A stretch of DNA of 64,000 bases, taken from assembly GCA_013396755.1 (NCBI GenBank), contig VWZF01001871.1:558001-622000 (forward strand), given 5' to 3'. Origin of the DNA: Sclerurus mexicanus. Taxonomy: Eukaryota; Chordata; Aves; Passeriformes; Furnariidae. Shown one piece after another: positions 50,286 through 62,504 of the stretch. The notes under the pieces were generated by a model. That model was not told the origin of the DNA. It saw only the letters and a program-made list of their open reading frames with translations, and made no database searches. The translations under genes were made by a program, and so were the position numbers. Position 1 is the first letter of the stretch. Each line of letters opens with the position of its first letter.

Positions 50286-50866
50286 TTATCTGGAGGAAGC
50301 TGGAAAAATGCCCCAGGTATTGAGGAGATACTTTTTCATCCTTGACCTTACAATGTTGATAGGATGCCCTGGGATTTTGGATTTAGCTTACATTTTAGGT
50401 AAGGCCTAGCACTTTGGTAATTTGTCTTACATTGCTAAAAAATGGGTTCTCACTTTGACTTAATCATTTGACAGCTCAAATGGGATGCAAATAGCGGAGA
50501 GTTTTTTCCTAGCTCTGATAATTATTGTTTAGCTGTTAATTTTGTGTCTGCAATAATATACAACAAAGCAGCTGAGCATTCCTCATAGGGTTCTATTGGG
50601 GATTTGAAACAGTCTCAGGTTAGATCTTTCTTTCTGTTGAGATTTTGTCTTTGTTGTTAATAAAGAACAAGCAAAAAAGACTACAAAATCAGAACTCTGG
50701 AATTTTTTGAAAAATAAGCTCTCTTAGCATCTTCTTAATTTTCATTACAGTATGAATATTGCAGCTTAAGTGATTGTGCTTGCCCTGATTTAGGAATGGT
50801 ATTCTCCAATTTAGTGTTCCCACTCTGCCACTCACTCTCCTCTCCCCACTCCATTCTATGGGTGGC
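50286..50866. other. Noncoding stretch between CR1 and LTR-like fragment
   Basis: AT-rich, no gene or repeat recognised. The minus frame at 50689-50955 has no domain. Confidence 0.5.
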
Positions 50867-51218
50867 TGGAGAAGAGAATTGGAGGCACAAAAGATGAAGA
50901 TCACAGGTTGAGATATGAACAATTTGCTAGACACAGCAATGAGAGAAGAAAACAAACAGTAACAGCAACAAAATTAATGACAGAGGGTATAAGAAAAGAA
51001 ACTATTCACATAGAACACCCCCCAACAATATTAGACAATACCATGTGGCTCCATCCACCATGTTTTCTCAACTGGAAGGAACTTTCTTCTTGGAAGACTG
51101 TCCCTTTCCCTCATCCCCGGCAATGACGTGGGGTGGTACAAAATAACCTCCGGGTCCTAGCCATGCGTCCTCCCAGGTAGTGTAAAAATTAACCCTGTCC
51201 TGGCTGGAACCAGGACAG
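50867..51218 (+). mobile_element. Avian LTR-class endogenous retroelement fragment
   Basis: This segment has the look of the 3' part of avian LTR elements. There is an A-rich stretch with repeated CAACA/AACAG phrases (about 50925-50985), then GGAAGACTGTCCCTTTCCC and CATCCCCGGCAATGACGTGG. GGGTGGTACAAAATAACCTC and GCGTCCTCCCAGG follow, ending in AAAATTAACCCTGTCCTGGC then TGGAACCAGGACAG. The ending and the GTGGTACAAAATA phrase recur in many bird LTR copies. A 72-codon open frame through it is not a viral gene and encodes nothing recognisable. No gag, pol or env sequence is seen, so this is most likely a solitary or truncated LTR remnant. Confidence 0.6.
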
Positions 51219-51320
51219 CGTTATACATCAAACATTAAAAATCCAGTGAATAATGATGTCAATGAATTGGCAGAATGGTACAAAAACTCCCTAGTAGAAT
51301 ATTTTATGAATAACATTAAA

Positions 51321-51371
51321 AGCCTGACCTTAGTGAAATCAGTGGGAATTTTACCATTCAACTTGACAAGT
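51321..51371. repeat. Old amniote repeat copy (mirrored core)
   Basis: GCCTGACCTTAGTGAAATCA, GTGGGAATTTTACC and ATTCAACTTGACAAG parallel the 'TTGAAGTCAATGGGAGTTTTGCCATTGACTTCAATGG' pattern seen more cleanly at 30.3 kb. Diverged but alignable by eye. Confidence 0.45.
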
Positions 51372-52498
51372 TTCCACTCAAACAGAATATTTTGTTGCTA
51401 TTCAGTATTTATTTTTTTATACTGTAGTGCTATTCAGAGGCTTGGTGTTTTATTTATAGAAGAGTTGTGAGTCCCAAAACTAATTCAAAAGTTTACACAA
51501 ATGAGCACTGGTTGCATTTTTTCTTGTTATTCATTATTTATTAAGGCTTTCCTGTACCAATGTCATGTATCAACTCAGAGGACAAAAACAATAATATGAC
51601 TCAGTGAATGATACCATATTTCATGTAAGTGAGCACAGAAAAAGCTATCTGAAAGCTGAAATTTATTTGCATAAATTATGTGGTGAATAATTATGACTAA
51701 CAAGAACATTAAAACAAAATCTGGATCATCGCAGAAGATGGCAAATAAAAAAAGCAGCCAAGAACAGGATAAATTAGCCCATGCAGAGCACTGCAGTGTC
51801 ACAGCGGAGCTGCCACTGGTCTTCAAGCTACATCACATCAAGCTGGCTTGAGTACCTCTCCAATTTGCTGCTGTCTTGCCTAAATAAACCACTTACAAAA
51901 AATGATTCAAACAATTTTAAATCTCAGAACACATCAGTTTAATGATAGATACTAACTCCAGTGGTTTTCAAATGTCTGACGTGCCTTACTATACACTTTA
52001 AAAATATTTTGAATTAACACATTTAATCATAGTAGCAACATAGAAACAAAATTGTTTTACAAATTTTTGAAAACATAGAAAAAGCACAACTAAACAGGAA
52101 TGTGTGAGTTGTTGTTTTTTTTTTTTCTCTGTGGCACTCTTGTTTGAAACATGCAAAGTAAGATCAGGTATTAATTTTCTGTTAGCAGTTTCTCCAATTC
52201 TCTTTTCTTGTTCTCCCTGCGTTTCCCTATGGCTGAATGGCAGTAGTATAAACTAGCTGCAGAAGGAGCTACCGCAGTTTTGTGCTGTGTGATGTCCTCC
52301 TGGGTTTTCTATGTGAAGTTGCCATTCAACCAAATAAATCAAATACAAAGTAATACATCCCAATACATTTGAAATGTTCAACCTGATTCCATATTATTGG
52401 AGAGAAATGCTGCCATTTGCTTCTTCTGTCTGAAATTAATTTAAAAGAGGAAGCGGCAACTGCAGAAAATGAAAGTTCTAGCTGGGGTTTACATAGAG

Positions 52499-52533
52499 CA
52501 CCTCCCCACACACCCCAACACCCCACACCTCAA
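52499..52533 (-). other. C-rich tract, possible minus-strand G-quadruplex
   Basis: The plus strand has CCCC at 52504-52507, 52513-52516 and 52521-52524, with CC-containing flanks and C/A spacers. The minus strand therefore carries three GGGG runs plus GG runs. Only three runs have three or more G, so a two-tier or imperfect quadruplex is the most that can be proposed. Confidence 0.5.
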
Positions 52534-55094
52534 TTTCTGCTACTGGTTATCACCAGATGTTTAAGAAAGTAAATGCAGAAAACAGGAATACTTAAATTAA
52601 TATTGAGAGTAACATGAAGTAGAAATAGAAATTAAATTCTGTGGATCCTGTGTCCTTAAACGGAACACAAAGCTTCTCTTATATTCCTTGACTTTTCTTT
52701 TCATGGAACATAAGCTTAACACAGCTTTAGGTCTTTAGGATAAAAATATTAAAGACTACATCTTCTCTTGGGTGTCTACTTACGCTTGAGAAATCCTCTT
52801 TACCAGGAACAAATGCTGACAATTTGATCTGCTTTGGGATCCACTCAAAACTCTGCTTTGCTCAGATTTTGCTCTGAATTTTGACATTATGGATGACCAA
52901 TTTATACTAAAAAACTGGTGATCTATGTTTGAGCTATAGTTTTAAGTTACGCTGCTTTTATTTAAAAAATTTGTTTTGTTTTGTTCTACTACAAAATCAT
53001 TGTAGCTTTTACCTAGCACGGTTTTGATTAAGAAAATTTTGTGTATTCCTGAAAAAAAAATCCAGGGCTTTTTCATTAAATTACCCCAAATGATGCAATG
53101 TTTGACTTACTCCATTTGGGATTTAGTTGGCGCTGAGTGAACCTGCTGATCTACTACCAAATATATTGTAAAAACTCAGCAAGTAGCCTAGACCTACAAT
53201 GCTTCTCTTCTCTTATAATGAGATTATGAAAGTATTTATCTCACAGAGACTTCATAAAAATCAACACATCAAAGAATGGGGGGGTGATGTAAATTACAAT
53301 AGAGAAAAGATAAACAACATCTTGGACAAAATGTCCAAGGAGCAAAAAGCTATTTTTTGCCAAAAGACCTCAGTAAATTATATTCAGAAGTAGGTTGAAC
53401 TTAATTTCCTTGTTTGTTTTAAAAGCCTCAATGAGGATTTATGTAGCTTGCAGGGCATGTTGTCAGAAGTTTCAAGTGGCCATGTCCAGCCAAACTGCAA
53501 GAAGATTTCAGTCATGCAAATATATTTTTCATTTTCACAGTCTAAAACATAGTCTGTACCACCATACATGTGTTGTTTTAAAAGGACAGAAATTTTCGTA
53601 TGTACTGCAGGATTTTGTAAAAATAAACTTCTGAAAAACTTAAATCATTATAAAATGCTTCCAGGATTTGTGTTTGTTTTCTCAAATGCTAGTGAGGGTC
53701 TGTATACATTACAGAAATACAATTATATAAAGCAATAAAGAAGGGGAAAAAAATCCTTAATCCAAATATGTTGAAAATCACACATTTTTCTATGGTAAGT
53801 TTGTTCAGCTGCTGTCAATAAGGTCATTATTTAACTGTTTTCTAGATGGAGAGAGTTTATCTTATAAAAATGTTTTATTTTGTTTCTTAAAGGACATAGT
53901 TCAACTTTGGCTTGGCTTTTGCAGTGGAGTACAGCAAATCCTTTTCCTACAAACAAAATGTTCTAATTTACTGCCCTTGATAAGATCCCAAGGCTTGCTT
54001 AAATTGTTCAAAGTGTTAGAGGTGTAAACTATGCCAAAAACTATACTAGAATGAATATTGCATATATTATCAATTCGTGGGTGAATGTAATGCAAAACAA
54101 TTTTGGTTGTTAGGCACATTGCAGGCAGGCTCTGCAGCCTTACCACACACATTGCTACCAAAGGACTTCAGTCCTGAAAGTTAACACCATCTGATATTCC
54201 ACTTTTGAATTACATTATGAGCAGCAACTGCCAACTCCGTCTGTGAGTTCTGGAATATTTGAACCCTATAGACCTGATGACTTGCTGGGCTTTTTTGGTT
54301 TGCTCTTCTTAGCACCATGCTTTGTAGATGCAAATGCTATGAATGTCTGCTCACTGTGAAAGATTTCATCTGCACACTTACCTTTGCCTCCTGGAAAGCC
54401 AGTTTTGCTCAACTTACTTCATTTAAAACTATGGGACACCTTCTTTATAAGTGAAGCTACTGGATTTTTTTCTCCAGTTTCTATTAATTTAATAACCTTG
54501 TGTTTACTGACACTATGAATATGTAAACTGGTCTTCAGTTTCTTTCTAAAACCTCTCAGAATTTAAGAAAGTGATTAACTGTACTAGTTGACTATTAGAA
54601 AAGATACACTCAGTACTTTGAAATGGGAATGGCCCAAAAAGTGTCTCAGACAAAAAAAAAAATATTCTTCCTTCAGCAGTGCTGGAAAGAAAAAGCAGCA
54701 GGTTGTGGGGAGGGGAAGGACTGTACACCCGGTTTTATGCATTAACTTAAATTTATATTGGCTCATTCTGCATTACACTCTAGACGTTTTCCAGTTTTGT
54801 TCCACAGTGGTCAGATGAAGAAACATTAGAGGATGGAGAAAACAGGCAAAGTGAGGGTGGGCTGCTTTGGAAAGACACTGAAGACCAATGAACACTTCAT
54901 TTTATTCTACCTTGCCCTGTATCATTTGTCCTATGAGAGCTCAGTGTTGCATGTGACTTTGGAGCATTTGTCATAGCAACCAAACAAATTGGTACATGCC
55001 TAACAAGACAAACTGTTGTCCAGTCATACTTCCTTCAGACTCTTGCTGTCCGAAAAGATTTCTAATAAAGACAGTTATTGTGTAGGCTACGCAC

Positions 55095-55109
55095 AGAGAG
55101 AGAGAGAGA
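55095..55109. repeat. (AG)7 microsatellite
   Basis: Seven uninterrupted AG units. Ordinary short microsatellite. Confidence 0.9.
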
Positions 55110-58100
55110 TACTTCCAAAAAAACACTATTAGTATATACATGTAGAAATAATTGACTTGTTTTGGAAATGTAATCTGTACACCTGTAGGATTAGAGAAAG
55201 CCATTAAATTAATGGTGCCAAAAAGTCTCCCTACCACCTACACACCAGTAAAATAAAAAATACAGAAAAACATATCCAGCTGAAACAGTGCAGTGAATCC
55301 TAATTTTATCCAACAGTCTTAAGTATTGCTTATGATCCTAGGACAATTTATATTGAACTCAGAGCTGAATCAAGCTCACTAGGGATTCTGGGTGTTTCCA
55401 AGAACAAATCCTGCTGCAAGGTACCACCAAGAGCATGCTGACTTTTGAAGTCAGTCACTTTTAAGTGCATGACCTTCTTTAAAACAGCTACAGAACTGAA
55501 TTCAGTTCATCTGCTACAGATGTAACTTTTCCTGCTGCCTTTGGCCAGAAGAACCTCTCTTCAGCCTTATGCCTCTCCCAGAGCTGGAGTTTTGTGGTTC
55601 TTGTACATCTGAAGGTTAGACAGCAGCACCTGTCTGCTACACTTAACTGGCACGCCTGCTGAGTTCTGCTCTTCCCATCTGGTTTTGGTAAGTGTGAAAG
55701 AGGTGAACATGGCAATTTGATAGTCTTATTGCTCAACATTGCTTGAATATGGTTAATTTCTGAAACTAAAAATGAAGTATTTACAGGAAGACAAACTAAT
55801 AGCATGCTGGTTTTATTCCACCTACAAACACTCTGCTTAAGTTTATTTGTTAGATGTCTCTGAGGATTTACTCAGTGGGAGAGATTATATTCACCAAGTC
55901 GAAGTTCCTCTGCTCTGGTTCATTCTCAGGCTTTGCCTCTGTTTGTCCAAAACCCTTCATCAGGTTTATGAGGACACTGAGCCCAGCCTTTTCAGCCCAA
56001 CAGTTATGTCACTACCATTAGCGACTCTCAAATGTTTGCTGAGGTGTGACTGGTCTCCAGTACATCTTCCTAAGTTTAACTCAAAAGGTTTATTTGCAAA
56101 ATATAAACCCACTCTACTTTGCTGCTTTGTTGAGCCTCACTTCAGAGATGCTCCTTGCTTCCCTGTGTTGCCCTTCATCTTTAATACTTATTCCTCCCGT
56201 CTTTTCATCCCTTTACTAATTCCCATCCTGTCTTCAGTTAGTTTATATTTGGTCACTGTTTCAAAGGATATACCTTATTGCAAGAAATTCCTGCATACAG
56301 ATGCACTCGGATGCACACTTGCCCACCCGCATCATTCATCTGTGCTTCCTCCTTGGAGCAGCAAGAGAAATGAAGTGAAATGGCAAGGCTCTGCTATACT
56401 CTTTACAGGTCTGTGAAATTTCATCTCTATCCTGTCTCATTCTTTTCCTTTCTTCAATAACAAATACTGATAGGAGACACAGAAAAATTGTGCTGCTCAC
56501 ACATTCACCACAAATAGATACAGTAAGATAAGAGTTCAATTATCCAGAGAAAATTATCCTCATGCACCTTGTTAAAGGCACCAAAGGAAAGCAGCAAACA
56601 TCTCAGCTGAGCAGACAGTGCTGCCTTAAATGGCCAGGAGAAAAAAAGGGAGGACTGGGAGAATATTGATTAAGCGGCAGTTTAGGAGGCAGCAGGACTG
56701 ATGTACTGTTCATGTTGACATAGCTCAACAATCTTTTCTACACTGTGACAGCCATGCTAATCCTCTGTGAGAGCCTGACAGGCTTATTCACCACAGCCTG
56801 GCTTCCCACGTTAAAAACCTGCATAAAAAACTGTGTGAAATAATGTTTTGTTACAGCGTTGCTGTTTTGGGGGTGCATCACTCCTAGCCGTTCTTCCATA
56901 GGAAATTAAGGCAGTATTCAAAGACAATACCTTGCCAAAGGGAATAGAACAAAGTAGTCCTGTGGAAATTCCCTTGTTAGGCTACCAAGATAAAACAGTG
57001 TATCTTGTGTATAGGAGAGAAATTAACAGTGCTGTATAAGTGTAAGAATTTTGTTCATTCACACTCAGGGAAAAGAGCTTTTGCACAAGGGAAAAAGAAA
57101 AAAAAGCTTTTCTGTGCTGATCTGATTATGTGGCAAGAGAATCCTACCTGTTCTTGGCATGGAGTAAAAAAGCAATGTAATTCACCTGCAGACAATAAAT
57201 GAACAGGAGAAAAAGTGTTGAAAAAGTTAGTAACGCACTACAGGAATCCTGTTGTATTTACAGGGTAACTCCTTTACTCATTATTAAGTTGGTTTTTTTT
57301 ATTTTGGAGAATGGAGAAAACACAATTTAGGTGCAACAAGATTCACTATGTAAATTGCTCAGGGCAAAGATCCCAAAGATGGCTTATGTGGTTTGGGGTT
57401 TTTTTTGGTATTTACACATATCCCAACCCCCACTGGAATTTCTGGGGACTAGTATAACACCAATATTATTGCTTCTAGTACTACTTCGATGGTAGTAAAT
57501 GCTACAAAACAATTTATAAGAAACAGGAAACTGATAAAAATCTTCTGTAAAGATGATGACATTTTAAATGGCTGTAAATTACATGGAATATACAGAGATT
57601 ACAGCACTTGGCAGTTTATAGTTCCTCTTTCCTTTGAACCTTTGCTGAATTAAGCTTAGAATGGCAGGTAAGGGGACTGACATAAAATTCTGATTCTATT
57701 AACATGAGAACTATATCATCTATTTTATTATGGAAAGGGGTTAAATGATGGCCAGTACTGATCTCTTCAGCCCAGGCTAACAAGCTACATCTGGCATAGA
57801 TGTCATAGCCATCTCTGTTCCCAGCGCAATCTTGATGGCTACCCCCTTAGTCTTGTGCACAGCCTCGAGAGTGTGAGTGAAAGAGGTGCCTCAGCTTTGG
57901 CATTGTGTAGATCTCTGCTCTTCAGCATGGCATCATTCTGCTTCTTGGGGTTTCAGCATTATGACCTGCCATTGACTGCCACAAATGATAGACCAGAGTT
58001 AGAATCAGTCACAAAATTGAATTTTCATCATGCTGCCAGTGTTCTCATGATTCAAATCAGGCTGAGTCTGGACACAAATGTCCATTTCTGTATTAGACGT

Positions 58101-59426
58101 CATTTCCTATGTCAGATCTGAAGTGACACCCTTTCTTGTGATAAACTTCTCTACCTGAGGAACGAGATCCCTCCTTTCAGACCAGTTATACCATCCAAGT
58201 ATCAAGTCACACATTACCCTCCAGGCATTATTTTCCCTCCCCTATGTTGCATATGTTGCTTACCCCATTCCCAGTGCTATCCTGGAAGGGGAGGAAGTTC
58301 TTTCCAACATGCACCATTTTCTCCCAAACTTCTTTATGGATTACCAATATGCCAAATTTCCCCGCATCCAGTCCCTTTTCCATCTGTTTCCTCTTTCTCC
58401 CCCCTCCAATACACAGTTACTTGAAGATGCCCTGGCTAGTATGCTGACAGAAAACTTGCCTGTCATGCTGACATGCTGTTAGCTTGTAGAGGAGAAATGA
58501 AACTACATATTTAGAAGCTAAAAACATATTTTCTTTCCTCCCCCCTCCGTATTTCCTTGCCAGCTTCCAATTTCATTGCTAGCTTTATTTTTTTGTCCTT
58601 GCACACAGCATTTTGTTGAAAGATTCTGTGTACTTTTTTTGGATGCAGAAAGCTGTAATGTTCCACCCACTGCATTGCAGTTGTGATTGAGAAATAGTCT
58701 GCAAAATACATGGGATTCCCAGAAGATCTGAGACACTATTATAAGTATATTTAATGTTAATATCCTATGATAATGTTTATTTAGGAAACATATATGATGT
58801 TAAATAGTGGCATTACTGCTCCCCACAAGGACTGTACTTTCCTTCTTTATTTGAAGAGGTTCACTATGTTTTTGTTTCATTTCAGTTTGATTTTCATGAA
58901 AACAGCCAGATACTTATTCCTTAGCGATGGCTCTCTTACTGCTGAAGAAATTGTTGTGTGATAATATTCTTTATGTCTGAAAGGCAAATCTTGTCTTCAG
59001 TCTGAGCTCAAGTGAGAAAAATGCCCACCTTAGAACAGTCTTTTGCTTTCTTGACAGTTCTAGCTTGTCAGCCATCAATATATCTGGTATAGTGGAGCTC
59101 ACAAAAAACTTTCTCAGAAACAACTACCCTAAAGCAATTTTAAAGGAGTCTGAAGAGTAAGCCATTACAAAAGGTCAAGAGGTGGATATAATACTGTAAT
59201 GAACATAAAATCCTCTGCTCGGATTTTCCCCAAAATACAGGCTACAATAACAAGAAACACCAAAGCAACTTTCTAACTTAACAGTGTTGCAAGCAGATGA
59301 AATTTTCACATTTCATACTTTTCATGTACTTCAAAATTATGTTTCTAACAACATGAGTATCATCCTAGCACCTAACAGACCTAGCCATTATATGTTATTT
59401 TAAAGAGGATTTTCTTAATTTTTTTG

Positions 59427-59427
59427 N
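59427..59427. other. Undetermined base (N) after a T run
   Basis: A single N follows TTTTTTTG. No sequence duplication is seen across it, in contrast to the N at 61433. It is probably an uncertain call or a minimal gap next to a homopolymer. Confidence 0.9.
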
Positions 59428-60361
59428 ACCACCTTTTGTAATTTCTGTCTCTACCCACTCCCAATGGGCAGAAAGTGTTGTAATACTTCAGAATTTATTT
59501 TTTTTTTAAAGGCTAGTGATAGATTTTGCTTCCAAAAACTCTTATACCTGGTATACAGGGGACTGTTGTAACAACAGAATTCATGACATATTCTTTCTGT
59601 ACTGTCTATTTGAAAAACTAGCTCTGTCAAAAGCTAGTTTATTATGTGAAGAAAGTGCTCACTTTATTTTCTGGCTAGACACAATTCATTGTTTTTCTAT
59701 GGGTGATGACAGATTTCCCCCGTTACAACTGAGATCTGGCAAACAGCTTTTTGATGCTGTTAGAAAAAAACCCTATATAAGACAAGTAAACAAAATGTGA
59801 GCCTGATTTAGAAACTCCTTTAGAAAGCGAAAGGCAAAAAGATGTCTGTTTACAGGTTAATGAGGGACAACAAACCAAGGCTGAGTGAAGAGTATTTCAA
59901 CATTCACCTGTTTCCTATTTATATAAATAATTTTGGACATGTCTTTGAACATGACTATTATGAAAAGATTTCTAAGTGCAAAGCATAGTTTGGGCTTTGG
60001 TCTCTTGAGACTTATAGTCCCTGCCTGTAAGAGTAAGATAATTACCACCATACATGTCATATCAGTATTACATGTTAATTTGATATGGTACATTTTATAA
60101 TAATTTGATATTTATGTATATGTATGCACCTATGTAAAAGCCTCTAGGGAAGACTAAATATTACATTTCCTCCTCTATATTATGCCTTATAATCTTTAAC
60201 ACCATGTTCCTTTTATTAGATGATGAGCTGTTCCTAAAAGCTTCTTGAAAAATCAGGAAACCATTACTGTTGGAGTGTGGTAGCAGTAACTCAGCTGTGA
60301 TTGAAATCTGGGAGACCTTTCAGTCTCCCATTTCTGTCCATGAGGTAAATTGACTATATAG

Positions 60362-61432
60362 AAAACAAGAAAGGTGAGTCTTTGGTCTACGAAAAGGTTA
60401 TTTGTTTTGTGATAATACTATAAAAAAGGCTTCCTAAGTGAAGTGCCAAATCTGCAATTAACAGATAAAGCAGAATTCTAGAACTTATTGCCTTAAAACT
60501 GATGAAGGATTCACAGATATATTGGCAGTACTTTGCAGAAGACATATCAAACACCCTTCACCAGGAATAATCTACTCATTGAAGTCAGTATCCTTCTCTT
60601 TGAAAGAGATGTGGTGATGACAAATCTGCCTTAACAGTTGTTTTCATTTTGAAAGATTACAGACTGATCAGAATAAGAGCAGTGAAACTACAACAGGCTT
60701 TTCTTTCTCTCTGTTTGGATGTTGAACCCAACACGCAACACTGATTTGAAACAGATTTCCTAGAATACTTGGAAATCTTCCCAGGTATCTATCATCTTGA
60801 CCACACGCAGCACAGTAAATCAGAAAAAAATAATCATATTTGATTTTTTGATAATCATTCTCTTGCAGAAAGATTCTGGTTTGGGTGGCTTGACAGACCA
60901 GAACCCCAGCAGTTGTCTGCAGGTTCATATTCTGCAGATGTTTGCTACTTTAGAAACACAGCATACATCAATGAAGAAACATCAAAACACCTGGCATCTG
61001 AAAAAAATCCAAAGAGTGGTGATTTAGATTTCAAAAGGAAACAAATAAAGCAAGTGTATATATTTTTTCCCCAGAAAATATTTGCTCCTATATTTTAATG
61101 TGTATAAAAAAGCCATTCATACTATCTGCTATGTGTAACTGGAGCTGTAAATTGTATGGGAAAGATGCTGTTTGACAAAAGAAAATAATATTGCTATCCT
61201 GCCCCATGTTCCCACCTTCTTTTCCCCTATCTTGAGCACAAAGTTGTTATATAAACAAAACATGACACCTAAGGCTGAACAAAAGTACAGTTAAAATCTG
61301 TACCAGGATAATAGACCTCAAGAGCCTATTTTTTTCAGGAGTGATGCTTTAGGCGATATTTGCATGTCCAGAAACTGAGAAGAAAACTTGTCCAAACATT
61401 GTTCATAGTTATTCTATCATTTACCATTCTGA
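60362..61432 (+). repeat. 1072-base direct duplication, copy 1
   Basis: Starts AAAACAAGAAAGGTGAGTC and ends ACCATTCTGA, immediately before the N at 61433. Copy 2 repeats it at an offset of exactly 1072 bases. Reading along both, the only difference noticed is C at 61392 against T at 62464. No direct-repeat target site or element ends were seen that would explain it as a mobile element. See copy 2 for the interpretation. Confidence 0.95.
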
Positions 61433-61433
61433 N
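61433..61433. other. Undetermined base (N) at the duplication junction
   Basis: The N lies exactly between the end of copy 1 (CTGA) and the start of copy 2 (AAAACAAG). This is what a one-base placeholder between two contigs sharing an unmerged overlap would look like. Confidence 0.9.
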
Positions 61434-62504
61434 AAAACAAGAAAGGTGAGTCTTTGGTCTACGAAAAGGTTATTTGTTTTGTGATAATACTATAAAAAAG
61501 GCTTCCTAAGTGAAGTGCCAAATCTGCAATTAACAGATAAAGCAGAATTCTAGAACTTATTGCCTTAAAACTGATGAAGGATTCACAGATATATTGGCAG
61601 TACTTTGCAGAAGACATATCAAACACCCTTCACCAGGAATAATCTACTCATTGAAGTCAGTATCCTTCTCTTTGAAAGAGATGTGGTGATGACAAATCTG
61701 CCTTAACAGTTGTTTTCATTTTGAAAGATTACAGACTGATCAGAATAAGAGCAGTGAAACTACAACAGGCTTTTCTTTCTCTCTGTTTGGATGTTGAACC
61801 CAACACGCAACACTGATTTGAAACAGATTTCCTAGAATACTTGGAAATCTTCCCAGGTATCTATCATCTTGACCACACGCAGCACAGTAAATCAGAAAAA
61901 AATAATCATATTTGATTTTTTGATAATCATTCTCTTGCAGAAAGATTCTGGTTTGGGTGGCTTGACAGACCAGAACCCCAGCAGTTGTCTGCAGGTTCAT
62001 ATTCTGCAGATGTTTGCTACTTTAGAAACACAGCATACATCAATGAAGAAACATCAAAACACCTGGCATCTGAAAAAAATCCAAAGAGTGGTGATTTAGA
62101 TTTCAAAAGGAAACAAATAAAGCAAGTGTATATATTTTTTCCCCAGAAAATATTTGCTCCTATATTTTAATGTGTATAAAAAAGCCATTCATACTATCTG
62201 CTATGTGTAACTGGAGCTGTAAATTGTATGGGAAAGATGCTGTTTGACAAAAGAAAATAATATTGCTATCCTGCCCCATGTTCCCACCTTCTTTTCCCCT
62301 ATCTTGAGCACAAAGTTGTTATATAAACAAAACATGACACCTAAGGCTGAACAAAAGTACAGTTAAAATCTGTACCAGGATAATAGACCTCAAGAGCCTA
62401 TTTTTTTCAGGAGTGATGCTTTAGGCGATATTTGCATGTCCAGAAACTGAGAAGAAAACTTGTTCAAACATTGTTCATAGTTATTCTATCATTTACCATT
62501 CTGA
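61434..62504 (+). repeat. 1072-base direct duplication, copy 2
   Basis: Near-identical to 60362-61432, including every short open frame within it, and it then continues into unique sequence (AAATATTATTC). The single substitution could be a heterozygous site or sequencing error. Because the junction is an N, an assembly artefact (overlapping contig ends or two haplotypes joined head to tail) is more likely than a true recent tandem duplication. Confidence 0.95.

Larger units (their letters stand above)
51372..60361. other. Long noncoding stretch, no gene supported
   Basis: AT-rich throughout. It contains a 12-base T run (52115-52126), a C-rich tract at 52499-52533, an 11-base A run (54652-54662), an (AG)7 microsatellite (55095-55109) and a single undetermined base at 59427. 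The 190-codon plus frame at 55847-56416 lies in pyrimidine-rich DNA, where stop codons are rare, and shows no domain. Nothing here could be assigned to a gene. Confidence 0.5.

Noticed and set aside
50908..51126. 72-codon frame through the LTR-like fragment as a viral gene
   Set aside because: It contains none of the gag, pol or env signatures. The surrounding nucleotide pattern is that of an LTR or 3' noncoding region.
55847..56416. 190-codon plus-strand open frame as a protein-coding gene
   Set aside because: No domain, no Kozak or splice context, and it lies in pyrimidine-rich DNA where stop codons are under-represented. Kept only as a low-interest finding.
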